Source: CAZEMR01 sp964513465 (GTDB taxonomy: Bacteria > Bacteroidota > Ignavibacteria > Kapaibacteriales > UBA2268). From it: DNA of 6,566 nucleotides. A program made the translations under genes and the position numbers. The notes beneath the pieces are model-generated. The model searched no databases and was not told the DNA's origin. It saw nothing but the letters and a program-made list of their open reading frames with translations. Within the stretch, counting starts at the first letter, position 1. Each line of letters begins with the position of its first letter. Shown here piece after piece: positions 1-4,853 of the stretch. The stretch spans positions 1 to 6,566 of the forward strand of contig CAZEMR010000113.1 of NCBI GenBank assembly GCA_964513465.1, read 5' to 3'.

Positions 1-203
1 GGGTCGAGCGCTCGATTGAGCTGAACAGCAATTATGCCAACCAAGACACCTACGCGGCAATATTATACAAGCTCGGGGAGTACGAAAAGGCGCTCAAGCA
101 CGCTAATCTTGCGCTCGAGATGGCCCGCAAAGAAGGCAAGGAAACGCCCGCGGAAACAGTCGAACTCAGAGAAAAAATCAAAGCAGTGTTGCTGATGAAG
201 TAA
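1..203 (+). CDS. C-terminal fragment of a TPR-repeat protein
   Basis: An open frame runs from the left edge (first full codon at position 3) to a TAA at 201-203, giving 66 residues; the start lies outside the window. The visible part contains a TPR-like helical hairpin: DTYAAILYKLGEYEKALKHA carries the expected small and aromatic positions (Y-A-x-x-x-Y-x-L-G-x-Y-x-x-A) and is followed by a second charged helix. TPR units mediate protein-protein contacts. Similar C-terminal TPR tails occur in thioredoxin-domain and other envelope-associated proteins, but nothing here identifies the N-terminal domain, so no function is assigned. The gene converges on gdhA and ends about 20 bases before a shared terminator hairpin. 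Confidence 0.75.
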   Translation, partial: VERSIELNSNYANQDTYAAILYKLGEYEKALKHANLALEMARKEGKETPAETVELREKIKAVLLMK

Positions 204-223
204 ATCCCCCCCAAAAAAAACTA

Positions 224-256
224 CCGCTCCCCCGCGATCGGGCGAGGGAGCGGTTT
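224..256. terminator. Bidirectional intrinsic terminator between convergent genes
   Basis: CCGCTCCC (224-231) pairs perfectly with GGGAGCGG (246-253). A smaller CCG/CGG helix (232-234 with 239-241) sits inside. On the minus strand the stem is followed three bases later by eight T (complement of A213-220), a strong terminator for gdhA. On the plus strand TTTGTCATTT follows, a weaker tail that would end the TPR gene. Confidence 0.85.
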
Positions 257-285
257 GTCATTTGAATGAAGCTGATGCCGGTTGT

Positions 286-1629
286 TTATACAACGCCCTG
301 GGCCATCATTGCGTCGGCTACCTTCATGAAGCCGGCGATGTTGGCGCCATCGACGTAATTGCCTGTTTTGCTGTAGCGTTCGGAGGCGTCCCATGCGGCG
401 TCGTGGACGTCTTTCATTATGCGTTTCAGGTGGTTATCGACTTCGTCGCGGGTCCAGCTCATGCGCATCGAGTTCTGGCTCATTTCGAGGCCGGAGACTG
501 CCACTCCGCCTGCGTTTGCGGCTTTGCCCGGGCCGTACATTATGCCCTTTTCGATGAAATAATCGACCGCCTCGGGGGTGGATGGCATGTTTGCGCCTTC
601 GGCCACCACGTTGCAGCCGTTTTCGACTAGCGTGCGGGCGTCATTGCCGTCAAGCTCGTTTTCGGTGGCGCAGGGCAGCGCGACGTCGCATTTAACGCTC
701 CATACGCCGGCGCCTTCGTGGTATTCGACTCCGAATTTTTCGGCGTATTCGCGGATGCGGCCGCGGCGGACATTTTTGAGTTCCATCACGTAGTCCCATT
801 TCTCGCCTTTGATGCCGTCCATATCTACGATATATCCGCTGGAATCGCTGAGCGTGACGCATTTGCCGCCGAGCTCGTTGACTTTTTCTACTGCGTACTG
901 GGCGACATTGCCCGAGCCGCTGACGGTGACGGTTTTGCCCTCGAAGCTCTGGCCTTTTTTGGCCATCATATTTGCAGCAAAGTAAACCGTGCCATAGCCT
1001 GTTGCTTCGGGCCGGATCAGCGAGCCGCCCCAGCTGATGCCTTTGCCGGTGAGCACGCCTTCGAATGCATTGCGCAGCTTTTTATATTCGCCGAACAAAA
1101 AGCCGATTTCGCGGCCGCCGACTCCGATGTCGCCGGCGGGGACGTCGGTATTGGGGCCGATATGGCGATAAAGCTCGTTCATAAAGCTCTGGCAGAAGTG
1201 CATGACTTCATTGTCGGATTTGCCTTTGGGATTGAAATCCGAGCCGCCCTTGCCGCCGCCCATCGGAAGCGTTGTGAGGCTGTTTTTGAATACCTGCTCG
1301 AATCCGAGGAATTTGAGTATGCCAAGATTGACGCTGGGATGGAACCGAAGGCCGCCTTTATACGGGCCGATGGCGCTGTTGAATTCGATTCGATAGCCGC
1401 GGTTGACCTGGACGTCGCCGTTGTCGTCCAGCCAGGGCACGCGGAACATGATCACGCGCTCGGGTTCGACGATGCGTTCGAGTATTTTTGCTTTTGCGAA
1501 TTCGGGATGATGCTTATCGACTACGGGGAACAGCGACCCCATAACTTCTTCAACTGCCTGGATGAATTCCGGCTGCGCGGGATTTTTGGCCTTTACTTCG
1601 GCCATGAAATCTTCAAAGCTCTTAGCCAT
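286..1629 (-). CDS. gdhA: NADP-type glutamate dehydrogenase (hexameric, 447 aa)
   Basis: Catalyses reductive amination of 2-oxoglutarate with ammonium to L-glutamate (reversible) in the cytosol, linking nitrogen assimilation to the TCA cycle. The length equals that of the E. coli enzyme (447 aa). The N-terminal substrate domain shows GPYKGGLRFHPSV (88-100, substrate Lys91) and LPMGGGKGGSDFNPKGKSD (121-139), whose Lys127 matches the catalytic lysine. VPAGDIGVGGREIG (163-176) carries the catalytic Asp167. The coenzyme domain has the Rossmann loop SGSGNVAQYA (237-246). The second strand ends in SDSSG (261-265), without the acidic residue at the critical position, as in NADP(H)-preferring members. 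The ATG at 1629-1627 is preceded by AGGAG (complement of 1638-1642) at 8-nt spacing. It is divergent from rpmB and ends at the bidirectional terminator. Coenzyme preference is inferred from family resemblance. Confidence 0.97.
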   Translation of the reverse strand: MAKSFEDFMAEVKAKNPAQPEFIQAVEEVMGSLFPVVDKHHPEFAKAKILERIVEPERVIMFRVPWLDDNGDVQVNRGYRIEFNSAIGPYKGGLRFHPSVNLGILKFLGFEQVFKNSLTTLPMGGGKGGSDFNPKGKSDNEVMHFCQSFMNELYRHIGPNTDVPAGDIGVGGREIGFLFGEYKKLRNAFEGVLTGKGISWGGSLIRPEATGYGTVYFAANMMAKKGQSFEGKTVTVSGSGNVAQYAVEKVNELGGKCVTLSDSSGYIVDMDGIKGEKWDYVMELKNVRRGRIREYAEKFGVEYHEGAGVWSVKCDVALPCATENELDGNDARTLVENGCNVVAEGANMPSTPEAVDYFIEKGIMYGPGKAANAGGVAVSGLEMSQNSMRMSWTRDEVDNHLKRIMKDVHDAAWDASERYSKTGNYVDGANIAGFMKVADAMMAQGVV

Positions 1630-1686
1630 AGGTAAGACTCCTAAATGATAAAATGGTACAAAAAGAATAGAAAACTGCCATTAAAG

Positions 1687-1726
1687 CTAACCCTTAGATG
1701 CGGGCATTGCCCGCGAAAACTCCTTA
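1687..1726 (-). promoter_or_regulatory. Hairpin and possible leader mini-ORF upstream of gdhA
   Basis: A perfect inverted repeat, GCGGGC-ATT-GCCCGC, lies at 1700-1714, about 70 bases upstream of the gdhA start, with no T-run after it on either strand, so it is not an intrinsic terminator. On the minus strand its loop contains an ATG (1707-1705) opening a six-codon frame, MPASKG, that stops at 1687. AAGGAG (complement of 1720-1725) precedes it by 12 nt, longer than optimal. It could be an operator, an mRNA structure or a leader peptide. The rest of the divergent spacer is AT-rich. The only gdhA promoter-like match I see is TTGCAT (1756-1761) with TATTGT (1735-1740), minus strand, at a short 15-nt spacing. 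Confidence 0.3.
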
Positions 1727-1860
1727 TGGGCAAAACAATAAAGAAAAATCGTCAAATGCAAGTAAAAAATTCGATTGTGGAAAATTTTTTTTGCTGAATT
1801 TCAATAAAAAGAGATTATTTTCGTGAAATGCAACACATATTGATCTGCAATAAGGAAATA

Positions 1861-1892
1861 TTTGATTATATGCGGAGAATATTATATATTTG
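1861..1892 (+). promoter_or_regulatory. Promoter of rpmB
   Basis: TTGATT (1862-1867) and TATATT (1885-1890) are separated by exactly 17 bases, a good housekeeping sigma match. The same stretch reads TTTG (1861-1864) then TATATTTG (1885-1892), which fits the Bacteroidota TTTG/TAnnTTTG pattern with a 20-base gap. Transcription would begin near 1897-1900, leaving a leader of about 35 bases before the GGAG (1921-1924) that lies 7 nt from the rpmB ATG. Confidence 0.6.
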
Positions 1893-1931
1893 TAATTCGT
1901 ATTAATTTTCAGGAAATTTTGGAGCGAGAAG

Positions 1932-2156
1932 ATGTCGAGAAAGTGTGAACTCACCGGAACCAAACCATTGACGGGAAATAACGTTTCGCACGCGAATAAT
2001 AAAACGCGCAGGCGTTTTTTGCCGAATTTGCAGAAAAAGAAAATATGGCTTCCCGAAGAAAAGCGCTTCATTACGGTGAAAGCCACCGCCAAAGCATTGA
2101 AAACATTGGACAAGCTCGGCTACAGAGCCATGCTTAAAAAATATAAGAGCGTATAA
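1932..2156 (+). CDS. rpmB: 50S ribosomal protein L28 (74 aa)
   Basis: A small basic protein of the large ribosomal subunit. The N-terminal block MSRKCELTGTKPLTGNNVSH followed by ANNKTRRRFLPNLQ is the L28 signature, and WLPEEKRFITVKATAKALKT is the conserved second half. Only one cysteine (Cys5) is present, so the paired CxxC zinc sites of the C+ form are absent and this is the zinc-independent type. The start is supported by GGAG at 1921-1924. It has its own promoter upstream and terminator downstream and no rpmG (L33) immediately after it, although L28 and L33 genes are often adjacent in bacteria. It is the only complete plus-strand gene in the window. Confidence 0.97.
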   Translation: MSRKCELTGTKPLTGNNVSHANNKTRRRFLPNLQKKKIWLPEEKRFITVKATAKALKTLDKLGYRAMLKKYKSV

Positions 2157-2177
2157 TTTCCCCATCGAAAAATTTTG

Positions 2178-2210
2178 CCCCCGCTGCGGTTTGCTGCGGG
2201 GGTATTTTTG
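2178..2210 (+). terminator. Intrinsic terminator of rpmB
   Basis: CCCCCGC (2178-2184) pairs with GCGGGGG (2196-2202); after a T-T mismatch, two more pairs close a GGTTT loop. TATTTTTGTTTGTTT follows. It begins 21 bases after the rpmB stop. An AT-rich flank on the other side (AAAAATTTT, 2168-2176) may let it act on minus-strand transcripts as well. Confidence 0.88.
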
Positions 2211-2230
2211 TTTGTTTATATGTATATAAT

Positions 2231-2266
2231 TAAAAATCGGAATACTCATTGCTGAATATCCCGATT
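2231..2266 (-). terminator. Intrinsic terminator of the sigma / anti-sigma / Spy-like operon
   Basis: Ten-position stem: minus-strand AATCGGGATA (complement of 2257-2266) with TATTCCGATT (complement of 2235-2244). The one non-Watson-Crick pair is G-U when read on the minus strand but A-C on the plus strand, which argues for minus-strand use. A T-rich tail (TTTTTAATTATA) follows directly. It lies about 20 bases beyond the stop at 2285. Confidence 0.75.
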
Positions 2267-2284
2267 AATTTGTCTCTGGGACAA

Positions 2285-2839
2285 TTATCTGCCTCTGTCG
2301 GGGTGTCCGGGGCGATCGCGGCCGGGACCCATATCATCGGGCGGACCCATCATATTTTCCCTGCGTTCCATCATATTTTCCCTGCGGTGGCGGAATAGCA
2401 TTTCGCGCAGTTCCTTATGAAATCGCACTTCGAATAGCACATAGCGGGCGAATTCATTCACGCTAAGGATTTTACGGATATTCTCGGCTTTTTCCTGAAC
2501 CGCATGGTCGGTTTTTTTGTTTAATTCGAGCAATTTGTCCGTCAGCTTTTTGATTTCGGCATCGTGCTGATCTTGATGCAGCGCGTATCGCAGATCCTTC
2601 ATCGCTGAATGAAGCTGTTCGCGCAGCTTCTCGACCTTATTCTCCGAGGCATTATATTTGATTATAAATTGCTCGGCTGTTTTCTCGTCGAGATTGAGAA
2701 CGTCCAGCATTTTCATTTTCTTGAGCATTTCTATTCGCTCGCGGGCGCGGCGGGTCTGCGCGTCGGCCTCCTGCCATACTCCTGCGGCCAGGCCGATAAA
2801 TACCGCCATCAGCAAAATTTTACGAATTGAAATCGACAT
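2285..2839 (-). CDS. Spy/CpxP-like exported helical protein (184 aa)
   Basis: The N-terminus (1-27) is a signal peptide: RK at 6-7, a hydrophobic core LLMAVFIGLAAG, then ADA|Q as a likely signal peptidase I site after Ala27. The mature part is almost wholly charged helix. The segment ILSVNEFARYVLFEVRF (124-140) corresponds to the LTxxQ-type motif region of Spy, CpxP and ZraP, a periplasmic family of dimeric chaperones and metal sensors. The tail (151-184) is rich in Arg, Met, Gly, Pro and Asp and contains a seven-residue tandem repeat (RRENMME / RRENMMG). Its ATG lies inside the 3' end of the anti-sigma gene (20-base overlap) with GAGGA 8 nt upstream, so translation is probably coupled. Family assignment is by recognised pattern. 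Whether it is a chaperone, a metal sensor or the regulator of the neighbouring anti-sigma is inferred from context. Confidence 0.75.
   Translation of the reverse strand: MSISIRKILLMAVFIGLAAGVWQEADAQTRRARERIEMLKKMKMLDVLNLDEKTAEQFIIKYNASENKVEKLREQLHSAMKDLRYALHQDQHDAEIKKLTDKLLELNKKTDHAVQEKAENIRKILSVNEFARYVLFEVRFHKELREMLFRHRRENMMERRENMMGPPDDMGPGRDRPGHPDRGR
2347..2386 (-). repeat. In-frame 21-bp tandem duplication in the Spy-like gene
   Basis: A 19-base sequence at 2347-2365 recurs without change at 2368-2386, a period of 21 bases or seven codons. It encodes the doubled RRENMM block (residues 152-163) in the C-terminal tail. The lack of synonymous differences points to a recent duplication or slippage event. 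Confidence 0.9.
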
Positions 2840-3503
2840 CTTCCAGTTCCTCTATTATTTTCTGAAATTCATCTTCTGATAAAGTATTTAGCTCTTCATA
2901 GCTGAAATCCTCGAACAGCGGCTGGGAAGCTTCCGCGGCCAATTCTGCGATATATTCGGTGAATTCATGATCTAGATCATCGAGCTGGTCATCACTCAGA
3001 TCGACTCCACCGAGGCTGCCTTGTTCGATCACCGGAGCGGCGATTTCTGCTTCGGCATGGGCAAGCTCGGCTGGTTCGGAGTCGCCATCCATCAGCGATA
3101 TTGCTTCTGCATGGGTCATAATCGGCTCCAGGGCAATTGGCGCAGGCTCCGGATTTCCGAATGGATTGAAAAGCATCAGAGCGACTATTGCTACAAGACC
3201 GGCGGTGGGCAGCACAAACCGAAAGAATACATTGCCGGCGGGCCGGGCAGCACGCTGCTGCTCGCGGCGCTGACGGACTTTGACCGACATATTGCGGCTT
3301 TTGGATTTGAACATTCCGTCGATGTCCATAGACTCTGCGCGTGAGAATACGCTGCGGACGTCGCGGATTTCGTTTTCCAGATCGGGATAGTGCCCGATAG
3401 AGCGCTCGAAAGCTTCGTATTCGTCGTCGCCGAGGCGTCCGAACACGTAATCCGGCAGCATTTCTTCCATTTGGCGGCGGCTGAGTATTTCGTTGTTTTG
3501 CAT
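2820..3503 (-). CDS. Membrane-anchored anti-sigma factor, zinc-less type, with acidic outer domain (227 aa)
   Basis: Probably binds and inactivates the ECF sigma encoded just upstream. Residues 8-58 resemble an anti-sigma N-terminal domain: MLPDYVFGRLGDDEYEAFE (15-33), then a helix with YPDLENEIRDV, a pattern seen in many anti-sigmas ahead of the sigma-binding helices. The HxxxCxxC zinc motif is absent; there is no Cys in the whole protein. A basic stretch (70-87, RQRREQQR) precedes a single membrane segment (about 93-112, FFRFVLPTAGLVAIVALMLF), consistent with the N-terminus inside. The outer part (113-227) has about 32 Asp/Glu against one Lys, with two similar helical blocks beginning LSDDQL (169-174) and LSEDEF (208-213). 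The ATG has AGGTG (complement of 3509-3513) 5 nt upstream. It starts 53 bases after the sigma stop and overlaps the Spy-like gene by 20 bases. The role is inferred from position and topology. Confidence 0.75.
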   Translation of the reverse strand: MQNNEILSRRQMEEMLPDYVFGRLGDDEYEAFERSIGHYPDLENEIRDVRSVFSRAESMDIDGMFKSKSRNMSVKVRQRREQQRAARPAGNVFFRFVLPTAGLVAIVALMLFNPFGNPEPAPIALEPIMTHAEAISLMDGDSEPAELAHAEAEIAAPVIEQGSLGGVDLSDDQLDDLDHEFTEYIAELAAEASQPLFEDFSYEELNTLSEDEFQKIIEELEDVDFNS

Positions 3504-3556
3504 GGCTGCACCTGATTTATATATATTTTCGAGTATTTACAATTTCTATAATCAAT

Positions 3557-4132
3557 TTATTTATCTTTTAAATAATCGGCCAGTTTTCTGACGGCCTGAA
3601 AATAATTTGCTTTGAGTCCGCCAACGCTGGTGCCCAGCATTTCGGAGATTTCCTCGTATTTCATTTCCTCGAAATAGCGAAGCGCAAAGGTCTCCCGCTG
3701 CTTATCGGGCAGTTTGGCGACTGCTTTCATGAATTCTCGGCGGAATTCGCGGGCTTCGACCTGCTCGAGCGGGTCGCTGTCTGCCGAGGCTATGCTCTCG
3801 AGAATATCGCCGCACGAATCGCCTCCGCCGAATATAGCGCGGACTTTGCGGCGGCGAAGCATATTTTTGCATACGTTGACTGTTATCCGATACAGCCAGG
3901 TGCGGAGGCCCGAATCGCCGCGGAATTTTTTGATTCCGTCGAGCGCGCGGATGAATGCCTCCTGTGCGGCGTCGTCGGCGTCGTCGTGGTTGCCCATGTA
4001 TCGCCAGGCGGTGGCATAAACGAATGCCTGATACTTGCGCACAAGGGCAGTCGCCGCGCGGTCGCTGCCGCCGGCGGAGTATTCCTCCACGATATGCTTA
4101 TCCGATTCGAGTATCAATGCTGCCGGGTCCAT
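3557..4132 (-). CDS. ECF-type RNA polymerase sigma factor (RpoE-like, 191 aa)
   Basis: An alternative sigma factor with only regions 2 and 4. Region 2 spans about 25-97: YQAFVYATAWRYMGNHDDAD, the core-binding DAAQEAFIRAL (54-64), then FRGDSGLRTWLYRITVNVCKN (70-90), the -10 recognition segment. A linker containing FGGGDSCGD (101-109) leads to region 4 (about 136-186): LPDKQRETFALRYFEEMKYE, then EEISEMLGTSVGGLKANYFQAVRKL, the helix-turn-helix for the -35 element. The length is typical of the ECF family. The ATG at 4132-4130 has AGGGAG (complement of 4140-4145) at 7 nt. It is the first gene of the trio with the anti-sigma and Spy-like genes. ECF operons are commonly self-activated, and a weak ECF-style promoter lies upstream. 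The regulon cannot be read from this window. Confidence 0.95.
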   Translation of the reverse strand: MDPAALILESDKHIVEEYSAGGSDRAATALVRKYQAFVYATAWRYMGNHDDADDAAQEAFIRALDGIKKFRGDSGLRTWLYRITVNVCKNMLRRRKVRAIFGGGDSCGDILESIASADSDPLEQVEAREFRREFMKAVAKLPDKQRETFALRYFEEMKYEEISEMLGTSVGGLKANYFQAVRKLADYLKDK

Positions 4133-4166
4133 TGTTTTTCTCCCTGGTGCCTTGTTTTAATACTTG

Positions 4167-4190
4167 GACATCGGGGATCGAAAAAGGTTT
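4167..4190 (-). promoter_or_regulatory. Possible ECF-type promoter of the sigma operon
   Basis: On the minus strand AAAC (complement of 4187-4190) is followed 17 bases after its AAC by GTC (complement of 4167-4169). AAC near -35 and GTC/CGT near -10 is the general pattern for self-regulated ECF sigma promoters. It lies between the greA terminator and the sigma ribosome-binding site, where the operon promoter should be. The motif is short and could be chance. Confidence 0.3.
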
Positions 4191-4191
4191 A

Positions 4192-4241
4192 ATCAAAATA
4201 GAAAGCCGCAGCAATATTGCATGTAATATCGCGGCGGCTTT
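4192..4241 (-). terminator. Intrinsic terminator of greA
   Basis: Long two-part stem: AAAGCCGC (4202-4209) with GCGGCTTT (4234-4241), one mismatch, then GCAATATT (4211-4218) with AATATCGC (4225-4232) around a six-base loop. One inner pair is G-U on the minus strand but A-C on the plus strand. The minus-strand tail is CTATTTTGATT. It starts about 22 bases after the greA stop and separates greA from the sigma operon. Confidence 0.85.
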
Positions 4242-4263
4242 TAGGATATTTCATCCGTTTGAC

Positions 4264-4737
4264 TTATTTATATATATCGAGTACTTCATACTTATTGGTT
4301 CCGGCGGGCATTCTGACTTCGAAAACGTCTCCGATCTTGCGGCCCATGAGCGCTTTACCGAGCGGCGAGCTGACCGAGAGCTTGTTCTGCTCGAAGTCCG
4401 CTTCCTCGGGGCTGACGAGCATATATTCCATTTCCTCGCCAAGTTCCGGCATACTGAGTTTGACTTTTGATAATATATAAACTTTGTCATCCGGGAATTC
4501 ATCCGCAGTGATGATCTGAACTTTCGATAAAATCTGGTCGAGTCTTCCGATTTTGATTTCGAGTAATTCCTGCTCGTGCTTGGCAGCGTCGTAGTCGGCA
4601 TTTTCCGAGAGGTCGCCGTGCGAGCGGGCATCGGCGATTTTTTGGGCTATCTCTTTGCGCCCTTTGGTTTTTAGCTCGCGGAGTTCGTCTTCGATCTCCT
4701 TTACTCTCTCTCTAGTCATGTAAACAACGTCTGACAT
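4264..4737 (-). CDS. greA: Transcription elongation factor GreA (157 aa)
   Basis: Binds the secondary channel of RNA polymerase and stimulates cleavage of backtracked transcripts. The N-terminal coiled coil occupies about 8-75. Its tip, ARSHGDLSENADYDAAK (37-53), is the GreA signature and contains the acidic pair Asp42 and Glu45, which coordinates the catalytic Mg2+. The C-terminal FKBP-like domain ends with SVSSPLGKALMGRKIGDVFE (121-140) and MPAGTNKYEVLDI, the usual GreA terminus. The length matches the family (about 157-160). The ATG at 4737-4735 has GGAG (complement of 4745-4748) 7 nt upstream; the internal ATG at residue 7 is less likely because this Shine-Dalgarno fits the first. It is flanked by terminators on both sides, so it is probably transcribed alone. 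Confidence 0.97.
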   Translation of the reverse strand: MSDVVYMTRERVKEIEDELRELKTKGRKEIAQKIADARSHGDLSENADYDAAKHEQELLEIKIGRLDQILSKVQIITADEFPDDKVYILSKVKLSMPELGEEMEYMLVSPEEADFEQNKLSVSSPLGKALMGRKIGDVFEVRMPAGTNKYEVLDIYK

Positions 4738-4760
4738 ATAGTCTCTCCGAATTTGAGGAT

Positions 4761-4801
4761 TAGATAATAAAAAATAAAGCCATTATAAATAACGGCTTTA
4801 T
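4761..4801 (-). terminator. Intrinsic terminator between ribBA and greA
   Basis: ATAAAGCC (4774-4781) pairs with GGCTTTAT (4794-4801); on the minus strand a G-U and three A-U pairs extend it inward. The minus-strand tail is TTTTTTATTAT (down to about 4764), a strong U-tract. It ends ribBA transcripts about 38 bases past the stop. It may also act inside a greA leader if the upstream promoter at 4825-4853 is used. Confidence 0.85.
4764..4792 (-). promoter_or_regulatory. Candidate proximal promoter of greA
   Basis: On the minus strand TATTAT (complement of 4764-4769) is a 5/6 match to the -10 box, with TTATTT (complement of 4787-4792) 17 bases upstream as a poor -35. It overlaps the terminator's U-tract, so the match may be an accident of AT-rich sequence. 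Use of it would give a leader of about 20 bases. Confidence 0.3.
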
Positions 4802-4824
4802 CCTGCAGTGCAGTTCTTTTATTT

Positions 4825-4853
4825 AATATATCAATTTTTTATAAATTATGCAA
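4825..4853 (-). promoter_or_regulatory. Candidate distal promoter of greA
   Basis: On the minus strand TTGCAT (complement of 4848-4853) and TATATT (complement of 4825-4830) are separated by exactly 17 bases. The -35 lies in the last codons of ribBA. A transcript from about 4818 would first meet the hairpin at 4774-4801 and reach greA only by readthrough. Confidence 0.4.

Noticed and set aside
718..1635. A 305-codon open frame on the strand opposite gdhA
   Set aside because: It lies almost wholly inside the gdhA coding sequence, its protein resembles no family I know, and long antisense frames arise when the sense gene avoids TTA, CTA and TCA codons. gdhA is unmistakable. Further antisense frames at 262-630 and 1202-1396 are rejected for the same reason.
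1700..1714. gdhA leader hairpin as an intrinsic terminator
   Set aside because: No T-run follows the stem on either strand, so it was recorded only as a structured or operator-like element.
1724..2249. Minus-strand frames opposite rpmB and its flanks
   Set aside because: They cover the L28 gene, its promoter and terminator. The translations are low-complexity and aromatic-rich from AT-rich spacer, with no support as proteins.
4803..4813. Small inverted repeat CTGC-AGT-GCAG
   Set aside because: Only four base pairs, with no positional link beyond lying between ribBA and its terminator; too short to call a site.
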